In this document: in pieces, positions 1 through 7,148 of the stretch | Layout of the letters: every line of letters begins with the position of its first letter | How positions within the stretch are numbered: the first letter of the stretch is position 1 | Virus record (IMG/VR): IMGVR_UViG_3300011116_000108 | Coordinates: 1-20,048 of that record | Length of the DNA: 20,048 nt | DNA from: a virus | Direction: 5' to 3' (one strand) | The notes under the pieces: generated by a model | Database searches by the model: none | The model's input: the letters and a program-made list of their open reading frames with translations, nothing else | What the model was told of the DNA's origin: nothing | Program-made: the position numbers and the translations under genes

Positions 1-1191
1 GCCAACAGTGAGGCCCAGCTACGCTCCGTGACGTGGGGCGAGCTAACGAAATGGTCCACGATGATTATCAACGCGCATTGGTGGGAGATCAGCGCAACCA
101 AGCTGATGCCTGCCAAGTGGCTGACGGACATCGTGGAGCGCGACCTAAAGAAGGGTACGCGCTACTGGGCGGCGGAAGGCAAGCTGTGGAGCGAGGAGAA
201 CCCGGACAGCTACGCGGGTGTCCACAACCACGACGGCATGATGCTGATCTTCGACGAAGCCAGCGGTATCCCCGACAGCATCTGGTCGGTCGGCGCGGGC
301 TTCTTCACTGAAAACATTCTGGATCGTTACTGGTTCGCCTTCAGCAACCCGCGTCGCAACACGGGCTACTTTTTTGAATGCTTCCACGCCAAGCGAGACT
401 TCTGGGCCTCCCGACAGGTCGATGCCCGGACGGTGGAGGACACCGACAAGCAGGTGTATAGGCAGATCATTGAGGAGTACGGCGAGGACTCCAGCCAAGC
501 GCGGGTTGAGGTGTACGGCGAGTTCCCAAGCTCCGGCGACGATCAGTTCATCAACCCGTCCATTGTGGCCGACGCTGCGGCGCGGCCTAAGTACAAGGAT
601 GAGACGGCACCCATCGTAATCGGCGTCGATCCGGCCCGTGGTGGCGCGGACTCGACGGTCATCGCCGTGCGGCAAGGGCGCGATTTGATCGCTTTGCACC
701 GCTACCAAGGCGAGGACACCATGACCATCGTGGGGCGCGTGATCGACGCCATTGAGGAGTACAAGCCGACGCTGGTGGTGCTGGACGAGGGCGGGCTGGG
801 CTACGGCATCCTCGACCGGCTGCATGAGCAGCGGTACAAGGTGGTGCGTGGGGTAAACTTTGGCTGGAAGGCCAAGAATCCGATCATGTACGGCAACAAG
901 CGCGCCGAGCTGTGGGGTGCGATGAAGGACTGGCTCAAGACCGCCTCCATCCCGAGCGATCGGGCGCTCAAGGCTGACCTAACCGGCCCAACGCTCAAGC
1001 CGAACTCATCGGGCACGATCTTCTTGGAAGGCAAGAAGGAGATGAAGGCTCGAGGGCTGGCGTCGCCTGACGCGGCGGACGCATTGGCCGTGACATTTGC
1101 ATTTCCCGTTGCACATAGGCAATATGTTGACAAACGTCCCCAAAGGGCGTATGCAGCCGACAGCATCGGAACAAGTTGGATGGGAGCCTGA
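1..1191 (+). CDS. Terminase large subunit, 3' part (5' end outside window)
   Basis: The packaging motor ATPase/nuclease pumps phage DNA through the portal and cuts the concatemer. The frame is open from base 1 and the text before the first GTG (base 28) reads ANSEAQLRSV, a typical internal terminase stretch, so the gene starts upstream. About 396 residues are visible. A Walker B-like strand, MMLIFDEASG, lies at about residues 80-89. The motor-to-nuclease link follows at FAFSNPRRNTGYF. The RNase H-like nuclease is marked by IVIGVDPARGGADST (Asp codon at 628), LVVLDEGGLGYG (Asp codon at 784) and SPDAADALAV (Asp codon at 1078), which together look like an intact acidic active site. The Walker A region is off-window. 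It ends in a TGATG overlap with the next gene. The family call is firm; the packaging type (headful or cos) cannot be read from this part. Confidence 0.95.
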   Translation, partial: ANSEAQLRSVTWGELTKWSTMIINAHWWEISATKLMPAKWLTDIVERDLKKGTRYWAAEGKLWSEENPDSYAGVHNHDGMMLIFDEASGIPDSIWSVGAGFFTENILDRYWFAFSNPRRNTGYFFECFHAKRDFWASRQVDARTVEDTDKQVYRQIIEEYGEDSSQARVEVYGEFPSSGDDQFINPSIVADAAARPKYKDETAPIVIGVDPARGGADSTVIAVRQGRDLIALHRYQGEDTMTIVGRVIDAIEEYKPTLVVLDEGGLGYGILDRLHEQRYKVVRGVNFGWKAKNPIMYGNKRAELWGAMKDWLKTASIPSDRALKADLTGPTLKPNSSGTIFLEGKKEMKARGLASPDAADALAVTFAFPVAHRQYVDKRPQRAYAADSIGTSWMGA

Positions 1192-1454
1192 TGGCTAAGA
1201 AAGGCGTATCGTTGTCAGTAGGCCGTGGCGAGAAGCTGCCAGTATCAAAGGGTGCTGGCCTGACGGCCAAAGGCCGGGCCAAGTACAACCGCGCAACCGG
1301 CTCAAAGCTGAAAGCCCCGGCTCCCAACCCTAAGAGCAAAACGGACAAAGGCCGTAAGGCTTCATTTTGCGCGCGAATGAAAGGCGTAGTAGCCAAGGCT
1401 AAAGGCCCGGCTGAACGCGCCAAGGCGTCGCTCCGCCGCTGGAAGTGTGGCTAA
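1191..1454 (+). CDS. Small, strongly basic phage protein with two Cys
   Basis: 87 residues. The ATG at 1191 overlaps the terminase stop by one base (TGATG), with GGGAG just upstream. A longer version starting at TTG 1176 is less likely. By count it has 25 Lys/Arg against 3 acidic residues, so the net charge is about +22. The N-terminal two thirds is low-complexity and Lys/Gly/Ala/Pro-rich. The C-terminal part is better ordered: SFCARMKGVV at residues 58-67, then KGPAERAKASLRRWKCG at 71-87, with Cys60 and Cys86. Small proteins ending in a similar Cys/Arg/Trp block are familiar from phage structural clusters, but I know of no assigned function. The charge suggests nucleic acid contact or packing inside the head; that is inference. 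Confidence 0.75.
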   Translation: MAKKGVSLSVGRGEKLPVSKGAGLTAKGRAKYNRATGSKLKAPAPNPKSKTDKGRKASFCARMKGVVAKAKGPAERAKASLRRWKCG

Positions 1455-1690
1455 TGGCCAAGCGCACGGCAATGGCGAATGGCAAGACCGTCAAGCGGTC
1501 GGGCAATATGCCAGATGCCAAGATGGGCAAGGCGCAGAAAATTCACGATGGTAAAAACAGGCGCAAGGCTGATAAAGTAAGAGCTATGTTGGGCGGCGTT
1601 GTGCGTGCTACCAGCCACAACTACGGAATGAAAGGTGCTAAAGGCCGCGAACTTCGCGGCGCGGCGCTTGGGTTTGAAGACGAGGATTAA
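1454..1690 (+). CDS. Small basic hypothetical phage protein
   Basis: 78 residues, unrecognised. The ATG at 1454 shares one base with the upstream stop (TAATG), and GGAAG lies about 8 bases before it. An in-frame GTG at 1445 is possible but sits inside the upstream gene. By count it has 19 Lys/Arg and 8 acidic residues (net about +11). Basic residues run throughout, and the acidic ones gather at the C-terminus (GFEDED). No Cys, no membrane segment and no known motif were seen. It is in the middle of a chain of tiny coupled genes between terminase and portal, so a role in the head or in DNA handling is plausible but not shown. Confidence 0.7.
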   Translation: MAKRTAMANGKTVKRSGNMPDAKMGKAQKIHDGKNRRKADKVRAMLGGVVRATSHNYGMKGAKGRELRGAALGFEDED

Positions 1691-1700
1691 GGAGAAATTT

Positions 1701-1895
1701 ATGCCGGTATTTTTCCCGCGCGGGTCAGTTGGCAAAATGATTCAGGATGCTCAGGCCGCTCAGGCAGCCGCACAATCTAGACCAGTTACTTCTGCACCAA
1801 CTGCAGCGCCTAATCCTAATGTCATTAGCACTACAACTAATTATCGTCCGTCTCCGGCTACTATGGCGGTGATGCGTCGTGGGTTTAGATTCTAA
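1701..1895 (+). CDS. Small Ala/Gln/Pro-rich hypothetical protein
   Basis: 64 residues, unrecognised. The start at 1701 is preceded by a clear AAGGAG (1689-1694) at good spacing; an upstream in-frame start would run deep into the previous gene. The N-terminus (MPVFFPRGSVGKMI) and C-terminus (TMAVMRRGFRF) look ordered. Between them is a low-complexity Ala/Gln then Thr/Pro/Asn linker at about residues 16-50. This is the only member of the small-gene chain that is not strongly basic. It shares its last base with the next start (TAATG). Confidence 0.6.
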   Translation: MPVFFPRGSVGKMIQDAQAAQAAAQSRPVTSAPTAAPNPNVISTTTNYRPSPATMAVMRRGFRF

Positions 1896-2041
1896 TGCCC
1901 CTAGTTAAATCAACATCTAAGGCCGCGTTTCGGAAGAACGTCGCGGCTGAAGCACGGGCTGGTAAGCCTATCAAGCAGGCTGTGGCCATCGCCTATTCCG
2001 TCAAGCGCCGTGCGGCGAGCAAAGGAAGGAGCAAGAAATGA
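1895..2041 (+). CDS. 48-residue basic conserved phage protein
   Basis: The ORF reads MPLVKSTSKAAFRKNVAAEA at its start and continues with GKPIKQAVAIAYSVKRRA. This pattern (a Lys/Ser N-terminus, then a GKPxKQAVAIAYSVKR helix) is familiar to me from many very short phage and phage-like ORFs of unknown function. By count it has 14 Lys/Arg and one Glu, so it is close to a nucleic-acid-binding peptide in composition. It starts within the stop of the preceding gene (TAATG) and overlaps the next gene by four bases (ATGA). Its 3' end carries the strong GGAAGGAG that serves the next gene. Confidence 0.7.
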   Translation: MPLVKSTSKAAFRKNVAAEARAGKPIKQAVAIAYSVKRRAASKGRSKK

Positions 2042-2205
2042 AGTCAACCACCAAGCATATTCGCAAGGTTCAGAGCCGCCAGCCCAAGATTGGCAACGGC
2101 ACTGCTCGCAACACGCCGACCTATCACTGCGATTGTGAGGGCACGATTCCTGCTAAAGGAAACGTCAAGGCTGCAGTTTCTAGCGTGCTGTCAAAGATCA
2201 AATAA
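2038..2205 (+). CDS. 55-residue basic protein with a Cys-X-Cys motif
   Basis: The ATG at 2038 overlaps the previous stop as ATGA and has GGAAGGAG (about 2024-2031) six bases upstream, a very strong ribosome site. The N-terminal third is basic (MKSTTKHIRKVQSRQPKIG); a small Cys-containing segment (YHCDCEG, residues 29-35) and a short helix-like tail follow. There are 11 Lys/Arg and 2 acidic residues. The CxC with a neighbouring His could bind a metal, but a full zinc site is not visible in the monomer. It ends two bases before the portal start, so portal translation is probably coupled to it; the portal has no good Shine-Dalgarno of its own. Function unknown. Confidence 0.65.
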   Translation: MKSTTKHIRKVQSRQPKIGNGTARNTPTYHCDCEGTIPAKGNVKAAVSSVLSKIK

Positions 2206-2207
2206 TA

Positions 2208-4400
2208 ATGGCGACGATGAAGCAAGACCCGACGGGCATCTCTGGCGCTGGCAAGGTGTCGGCTCGCGGAGGCCCAGATCAGAAGGATCACCGCGATACC
2301 TTGCAGATGATGCGGGATCGTCTGCGTCAGGCTATTGGCGCGTACTCCGAGTCGCGTGAGGACGAGTTAGACGACCTGCGCTTTATGGCAGGCTCGCCCG
2401 ACAACCAGTGGCAGTGGCCGCAGGACGTGCTGGCTACTCGCGGTTCGGTGCAAGGTCAGACGGTCAACGCGCGGCCTTGCCTCACGATCAACAAGCTCCC
2501 GCAGCATGTTCGTCAGGTGACGAACGAGCAGCGGCAGAACCGCCCGTCGGGCAAGGTCATCCCCGTCAACGATCAGGCCGACGTTGAAGTGGCCGAGGTG
2601 CTAGACGGCATCGTTCGGCACATTGAATACATGTCAGACGCTGACGTGGCCTACGACACTGCCTGCGAGAATCAGGTGACGTATGGCGAGGGCTACATTC
2701 GCCTTCTGACCGAGTATTGCTACGAAGACAGCTTCGATCAAGACATCAAGATCGCTCGCGTCCGTAACAGCTTTAGCGTCTACATGGACCCGCTGATTCA
2801 AGACCCATGCGGTGCGGACGCTGAATGGTGCTTCATTACCGAAGACCTGATGAAAGAGGAGTACGAGCGTCTGTACCCAGATGCCGCTCCGTTGTCGTCA
2901 ATCATGGCTCAGGGCATTGGCGATCAGGACATTAGCCAGTGGATTACGGACGACACGATCCGTATCGCTGAGTATTTCTATATCGACCATAAAGACGACA
3001 CGCTGTATCTGTTTCCCGGCAACCAGACTGTGTTCAAAGGCTCTCCGCAGGATAAAGCCCTGCGTGACATGGGGCTGCAGCCGCTGCGTGAGCGCAAAGT
3101 TGACCGCAAGCGCGTCATGTGGATGAAGACCAACGGTTTCGAGGTGCTGGAAGAGCGCGAATGGGCCGGTAACTACATCCCCGTGGTGCGTGTAATCGGC
3201 AACGAGTTTCAGGTTGACGGACGTACTTTCATTTCCGGCATCGTGCGTAACGCGAAAGACGCTCAGCGCATGTACAACTACTGGACTTCGCAGGAAGCGG
3301 AAATGCTGGCACTGGCCCCCAAAGCCCCATTCATCGGCTATGGCGGGCAATTTGAAGGCTATGAACTTCAGTGGAAGACCGCCAACACGCAGAATTGGCC
3401 TTATTTGGAGGTCAATCCTGACGTTACGGACGGTTCTGGCAGCGTCCTGCCGCTGCCCCAGCGTGCGGCCCCGCCGCTCCCCCAGACTGGCCTTATCCAA
3501 GCCAAGATGGGCGCTTCTGAGGACATCAAGAACACCACCGGCCAATATGACGCATCACTTGGTCAGGTGTCTAACGAGCGGTCTGGCCGAGCAATTTTGG
3601 CCCGTGAGAAGCAGGCCGACACTGGCACGTATCATTACGTGGACAATCTGGCCCGTGCCGTGCGGTATGTGACCCGTCAGCTTGTGGATTTGATCCCCAA
3701 GATTTACGACACGCAGCGCATCGCCCGAATCATCGGGATTGACGGCGAAACCAACATGGTCAAAATCGACCCCAGCCAGCAAGAGCCGGTCAAGAAGATC
3801 GTCGATCAGGCTGGCGTGGTGATTGAGAAGATTTACAACCCGTCCGTGGGCCGTTACGACGTTGTGGTAACGACTGGCCCGAGCTACATGACCAAGCGTC
3901 AGGAAGCGATGGATGCGATGAGCCAGATTCTGCAGGGCAACCCGAACCTGTGGGCTGTGGCTGGCGACCTGTTTGTCAAAAACATGGACTGGCCGGGCGC
4001 TCAGGAGATGTCGGAGCGCCTTCGTAAGACGATTGATCCGAAGTTGCTGGCCGATCAGGACAATGACCCGGCTCTGCAGGCGGCTCAGAAGCAGATTGAG
4101 GCGATGGCGGGAGAAATGGACGCCATGCACCAGATGCTTATGAACGTGGACAAGTCGATGGAGGCCCGCGAGGCTAAGGTCCGCGAGTTTGAGGCCCAGA
4201 TCAAGGCGTTTGATGCTGAAACAAAGCGTATTTCGGCCACAATGGCCGGTATGTCGATGGAGCAGATTCAAGATATTGTTTTGGGAACAATGGCTGCGGC
4301 TAAAGACACTGGGGATTTGATCCCGCCGCAACAAATGTCCGGCCCATTGGTTCAGGGTAGCGCCCCTGAAACCCCCGTTCCGCCAGAATACATGCGCTAG
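2208..4400 (+). CDS. Portal protein, P22 gp1-like
   Basis: The portal forms the ring at one capsid vertex through which terminase loads DNA and to which the tail attaches. The 730 residues are very near the usual length of P22-type portals (725 in P22). The N-terminal region has the characteristic ARPCLTINKLPQHVRQVTNE stretch followed by QRQNRPSGKVIPV. The middle holds the clip/stem region with EDIKNTTGQYDASLG and NERSGRAILAREKQADTGTY, typical of this family. The C-terminus, about residues 620-680, is a long Met/Glu/Lys/Gln-rich helix of coiled-coil character, as in the barrel helices of P22 portals, followed by a Pro-rich tail. Its place after terminase is canonical. Family assignment is secure; the visible shadow ORFs on the other strand are ignored. 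Confidence 0.95.
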   Translation: MATMKQDPTGISGAGKVSARGGPDQKDHRDTLQMMRDRLRQAIGAYSESREDELDDLRFMAGSPDNQWQWPQDVLATRGSVQGQTVNARPCLTINKLPQHVRQVTNEQRQNRPSGKVIPVNDQADVEVAEVLDGIVRHIEYMSDADVAYDTACENQVTYGEGYIRLLTEYCYEDSFDQDIKIARVRNSFSVYMDPLIQDPCGADAEWCFITEDLMKEEYERLYPDAAPLSSIMAQGIGDQDISQWITDDTIRIAEYFYIDHKDDTLYLFPGNQTVFKGSPQDKALRDMGLQPLRERKVDRKRVMWMKTNGFEVLEEREWAGNYIPVVRVIGNEFQVDGRTFISGIVRNAKDAQRMYNYWTSQEAEMLALAPKAPFIGYGGQFEGYELQWKTANTQNWPYLEVNPDVTDGSGSVLPLPQRAAPPLPQTGLIQAKMGASEDIKNTTGQYDASLGQVSNERSGRAILAREKQADTGTYHYVDNLARAVRYVTRQLVDLIPKIYDTQRIARIIGIDGETNMVKIDPSQQEPVKKIVDQAGVVIEKIYNPSVGRYDVVVTTGPSYMTKRQEAMDAMSQILQGNPNLWAVAGDLFVKNMDWPGAQEMSERLRKTIDPKLLADQDNDPALQAAQKQIEAMAGEMDAMHQMLMNVDKSMEAREAKVREFEAQIKAFDAETKRISATMAGMSMEQIQDIVLGTMAAAKDTGDLIPPQQMSGPLVQGSAPETPVPPEYMR

Positions 4401-4425
4401 AATATCGGTACTCAGGAGTTAATGA

Positions 4426-4788
4426 ATGAAACCGGCAGAATTTGTAGGCATGTTGTTTCTGGCCCGTGATGTGGCCCATAGCGTGCATCTAAACACCCGC
4501 AGCTATGCTAAACACAAGGCTCTACAGAAGTTTTACGAGGAAATTGTAGACCTTGCGGACAGTTTTGCTGAAGCGTATCAGGGCAAACATGGGCTTATTG
4601 GCCCTATTTCGCTTATGAACGCCAACAAAACGACCAATATTGTTGAGTTCTTGCAAGATCAGGTCGATGGTATTGAAAATGCTCGATATGAAGTTTGCAA
4701 GGAATCCGAAACGGCGCTGCAGAACATCATCGACGAGATTGTTGGCCTGTATCTCAGCACACTCTACAAACTTCGCTTTTTGGCGTGA
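4426..4788 (+). CDS. Dps/ferritin-like small helical protein
   Basis: 120 residues, with AGGAG (4414-4418) upstream. The whole protein looks helical, without membrane segments. The stretch from Ala17 to Gly53 resembles the ferroxidase-bearing part of Dps: H18, H30, D45 and E49 have exactly the spacing (12, 15, 4) of E. coli Dps H51, H63, D78 and E82. Alternatively HLNTR (21-25) pairs with Dps HWNMR if a loop is three residues shorter. Dps D67 is replaced by Gln34. Conserved phage proteins of this kind exist, mostly as domains of unknown function, and I believe this is one of them. Dps proteins oxidise and store iron and protect DNA; whether this one does so is inference. Its location between portal and fibre genes suggests late expression. 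Cys91 is the only Cys. Confidence 0.6.
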   Translation: MKPAEFVGMLFLARDVAHSVHLNTRSYAKHKALQKFYEEIVDLADSFAEAYQGKHGLIGPISLMNANKTTNIVEFLQDQVDGIENARYEVCKESETALQNIIDEIVGLYLSTLYKLRFLA

Positions 4789-4799
4789 AAGGAATAAGC

Positions 4800-5102
4800 A
4801 TGGAACTGTTGAAACCTCTTAGTAAGGCTGATTTTGCGGCCCAGACGGCCTCTTATACGGGTACGGCTGGCAACACAACCGGCTGGAACGCTGGCCCGCA
4901 GGGCGTTCTGGTATGGTCGGATCAGGCGTGCTATGTGGAAGTTGGTGAAAACGCCGTAGCCACAACGGCCAGTACGCCCATTCCTGCTAACACTCCGGTG
5001 CCGTTTGCGGTCCCACTGACCGTTTCTGGCGTCTGGCGCGTGAGCGCAATTCAGGTATCTTCGGGCGGCACAATCTACACCAAGCCTCTTAATAAACAAT
5101 GA
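4800..5102 (+). CDS. Small virion-type beta protein
   Basis: 100 residues starting at ATG 4800, seven bases after an AAAGGA. Upstream in-frame starts lie inside the previous gene and are rejected. The sequence is Thr/Ala/Gly/Val-rich and beta-like: QGVLVWSDQACYVEVGENAV, then a Pro-rich turn (STPIPANTPVPFAVP), then GVWRVSAIQVSSGGTIYTKP. This pattern, an isolated beta-sandwich with a conserved WRVSAIQ strand, is familiar from small structural proteins in podovirus-like phages that have no settled function. Overlap with the next start (ATGA) suggests coupled expression. Candidate roles are a capsid decoration or tail-attachment component; this cannot be decided from sequence. Confidence 0.65.
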   Translation: MELLKPLSKADFAAQTASYTGTAGNTTGWNAGPQGVLVWSDQACYVEVGENAVATTASTPIPANTPVPFAVPLTVSGVWRVSAIQVSSGGTIYTKPLNKQ

Positions 5103-5338
5103 GCTATTTTGGCGTAGGGTTGCGTAATGCGGTGTCCCTTGGGCTAGGCGGGGTCATCTCATTAAAATCTAATGTAACGGGGGCTTCGCCGCCTGACCCC
5201 GGCCCACCGTGGATTGTGCTTAACTCTACGGGGACTGACTACATCTGTACTAATCAAGTATTAGCTTCTACGGGCGTCATTTATTCAGTTGTATCGCCTG
5301 TATTGAGCAGCACTGGCACTAGTTACAACCCGATTTAA
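5099..5338 (+). CDS. 79-residue protein with a 14-residue Ser-Thr-Gly repeat
   Basis: The start overlaps the previous stop by four bases. The N-terminus, MSYFGVGLRNAVSLGLGGVI, is a glycine-rich hydrophobic segment of a kind common at the start of small phage structural proteins. After a Pro-rich hinge (PPDPGPPW, residues 31-38) come three copies of an S-T-G-T/V-x-Y unit beginning at Ser43, Ser57 and Ser71, exactly 14 residues apart, with the last copy cut short by the C-terminus. The repeat suggests a small repeating beta fold, as in fibres. Function unknown; its position just before the fibre gene suggests a virion surface protein. Confidence 0.6.
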   Translation: MSYFGVGLRNAVSLGLGGVISLKSNVTGASPPDPGPPWIVLNSTGTDYICTNQVLASTGVIYSVVSPVLSSTGTSYNPI

Positions 5339-5347
5339 GGTATTACA

Positions 5348-6433
5348 ATGGCTAATTATCAAGTCCTTTCGTTAGATACGGCCACTCCGCAGATTAAAGC
5401 GCCGGGCACGGGTAATGGGTACAGTTTTGACTCAGGGGCTACCAATCTAGGCACTTGGACAACTTCAGCGTTAAATTTGTCAACGCCGTTGACTTTAACA
5501 ACAGCGTTAGCAAGTAGTAGTGGCGGCACGGGCCTGACCGGCTTTACCGCAAACGGCGTTGTATACGCAAGCAGCAGTTCGGCTCTGACCACTGGGAGCG
5601 CGCTGACGTTTGATGGGACGAATTTAGTAACTACTCGACTATTGGCTGGTCGGCCAACCCCTGACGCTAACAACTGGGCTGTTCAGACATACGCTACGTC
5701 TGCTTATGCTTCTGGTATGTCGTTTACTTACGGCGGCGTCGGCGCTGCTGCGATGTGGGTGCCCGCCGGAAATGCGTTGGCGTTTGGCGCTGACGGAGCC
5801 AGCGGCACTACAGAGCTGATGCGGGTTAATAACACAGGGCTGGGCATCGGGACAAGTTCGCCTGCTGCGAAGCTAGATGTTGCGGGAAGCGCTAACTTAG
5901 GCGCCGCCGGTACAGACACCGTTACATTAACAGGTCAAGTGTCTGCAAACAGCAGCGTTGGTTCTGCGGGTCAAGTTCTCACTAGCCAAGGCGCTAATTT
6001 ATCTCCTAAATGGACTACTATATCTGGTGGTCTAACACTGATCACAACGCTAGTCCCGACAGCTGGTGCTTCATCCGTAACACTGACAAATATCTCGTCG
6101 TATAAATCGCTTTTAATAATGACGGATAGCGGAGTCGCACTATCTTCCGCCGTTACGTTAAGAATTGCCTTGAGTTCAGACAACGGAAGTACATACGGCA
6201 GTGTGACGGCATTTACAAGCGCCAACGCAACAAATCCTTATGGATACATACAGTTTTTTAGAACAGACAATTCATCATCAAACAAACCTTACTTTACTAT
6301 AACTGGTTCATCTACGGCATCGTATGCAAGAGTTGCATCCCCAACTGGCACAGTAAATGCGCTGGAAATAACACCAAACAGCGGGGCAACATTTAGTGGT
6401 GGCGGCAATATTTTTGTGTATGGGATAAACTAA
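5348..6433 (+). CDS. Tail fibre-like protein
   Basis: 361 residues; TAAGGT lies about 7 bases before the start. Composition is Ser/Thr/Gly/Ala-rich with almost no charged residues, as in trimeric phage fibres. The middle holds GGTGLTGFTANGVVYASSSS (residues 59-78) and GIGTSSPAAKLDVAG (166-180), both standard fibre repeat motifs; the second often precedes a C-terminal chaperone domain, but none is present here. The C-terminal 130 residues (from about LITTLVPTAG, 231) look like a separate beta-sandwich of a type found at the tips of other fibres, which would be the receptor-binding part. The C-terminal half is distinctly A/T-rich compared with portal or coat, suggesting recent exchange. Probable host recognition; the exact ligand is unknown. 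Confidence 0.8.
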   Translation: MANYQVLSLDTATPQIKAPGTGNGYSFDSGATNLGTWTTSALNLSTPLTLTTALASSSGGTGLTGFTANGVVYASSSSALTTGSALTFDGTNLVTTRLLAGRPTPDANNWAVQTYATSAYASGMSFTYGGVGAAAMWVPAGNALAFGADGASGTTELMRVNNTGLGIGTSSPAAKLDVAGSANLGAAGTDTVTLTGQVSANSSVGSAGQVLTSQGANLSPKWTTISGGLTLITTLVPTAGASSVTLTNISSYKSLLIMTDSGVALSSAVTLRIALSSDNGSTYGSVTAFTSANATNPYGYIQFFRTDNSSSNKPYFTITGSSTASYARVASPTGTVNALEITPNSGATFSGGGNIFVYGIN

Positions 6434-6434
6434 A

Positions 6435-6620
6435 ATGGCATATCCAGTTATTCAAGTAGTAAACGCCGAAACTGGCGAAACAACAGTCCGTGAAATGACT
6501 GAAAACGAATATTTGCAGCATCAGAGCAACATTGCTCCCGCTCAAATAGCACAAACAAAAGAAGAATTGCTTGCAGAATTGCAATCACTTGCGGCAAAAA
6601 TTTCGGCTATGGCTGATTAG
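6435..6620 (+). CDS. 61-residue helical protein, possible fibre assembly helper
   Basis: It begins one base after the fibre stop, so translation is probably coupled. The N-terminal 20 residues (AYPVIQVVNAETGETTVREM) look like a short beta segment. The rest (TENEYLQHQ, then TKEELLAELQSLAAKISAMA) is a helix with heptad-like hydrophobics. Small ORFs of this shape commonly follow phage tail fibre genes and are often annotated as fibre assembly or chaperone-like proteins; the match is by shape and position only. It lies in the same reading frame as the next two genes and ends in TAG. Confidence 0.55.
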   Translation: MAYPVIQVVNAETGETTVREMTENEYLQHQSNIAPAQIAQTKEELLAELQSLAAKISAMAD

Positions 6621-6632
6621 GGAGTATTAGGC

Positions 6633-7139
6633 GTGCCAGTCGTAACACTTTCAATTTTTGGCGGCGTCGGCGCTCAGTTTTTTGACAACAGCGGCAACCC
6701 GCTGACCGGCGGCTTGATCTACTCGTATCAGGCGGGTACAACCACGCCGCTGACGACCTACACGTCATCGTCTGGCGGCAGCGCCCACACTAACCCTATC
6801 GTGCTAGATTCTGCTGGGCGCGTGCCAAACGGCGGTGAGATTTGGTTGAATTACTTTTACAAGTACAAGTTTGTCCTTAAAACTTCTACCGGCACGTTGA
6901 TTGCTACCTACGACAATATAGGCGGCAGCTTTAACGCCTCGCCCATCATCGCCAACTTTACGGGTACTGGGTCGCAGACTGTGTTTAATTTGGCGTCTAG
7001 CCCCGCAAGTGAAGATACGACTAACATTTACATCAACGGTGTGTATCAGCAAAAGAATACGTATTCTGTGGCTACAAACGCTATTACGTTCTCTCAAGCG
7101 CCTCCATATACCGCCACGATTGAAGTGAATTACGTTTAA
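6633..7139 (+). CDS. Tailspike head-binding/adaptor protein
   Basis: 168 residues from a GTG at 6633, with GGGAG (6620-6624) eight bases before it. Residues 1-100 (GAQFFDNSGNPLTGGLIYSY, then LDSAGRVPNGGEIWL) follow the pattern of the P22 tailspike N-terminal head-binding domain: a short beta barrel in which 'QPIVLDSAGRV'-like strands recur. Residues 105-168 form a second small beta domain (FTGTGSQTVFNL, IYINGVYQQKNTYSV, AITFSQAPPY), a knob common in tail fibres and spikes. In many phages these domains are fused to the enzyme part of the spike; here the ORF stops at TAA, 9 bases before the beta-helix gene and in the same frame. It probably attaches the spike to the tail. Confidence 0.75.
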   Translation: MPVVTLSIFGGVGAQFFDNSGNPLTGGLIYSYQAGTTTPLTTYTSSSGGSAHTNPIVLDSAGRVPNGGEIWLNYFYKYKFVLKTSTGTLIATYDNIGGSFNASPIIANFTGTGSQTVFNLASSPASEDTTNIYINGVYQQKNTYSVATNAITFSQAPPYTATIEVNYV

Positions 7140-7148
7140 GGAATTGTT

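Noticed and set aside
28-30. GTG as the true start of the terminase
   Set aside because: The frame continues upstream with a typical internal terminase sequence, so the gene is cut by the window edge.
145-825. Long open frame on the - strand (226 codons)
   Set aside because: It is the antisense shadow of the terminase nuclease region, whose sense frame carries clear family motifs.
3555-4334. Long open frame on the - strand (259 codons)
   Set aside because: It lies wholly opposite the portal gene; the translation is His/Arg/Leu-rich and unlike any known protein.
5732-6675. 15-base GGCGGCGTCGGCGCT occurring in both the fibre gene and the spike adaptor gene
   Set aside because: Both copies encode Gly-Gly-Val-Gly-Ala in low-complexity beta proteins, so chance or convergent codon use explains it.
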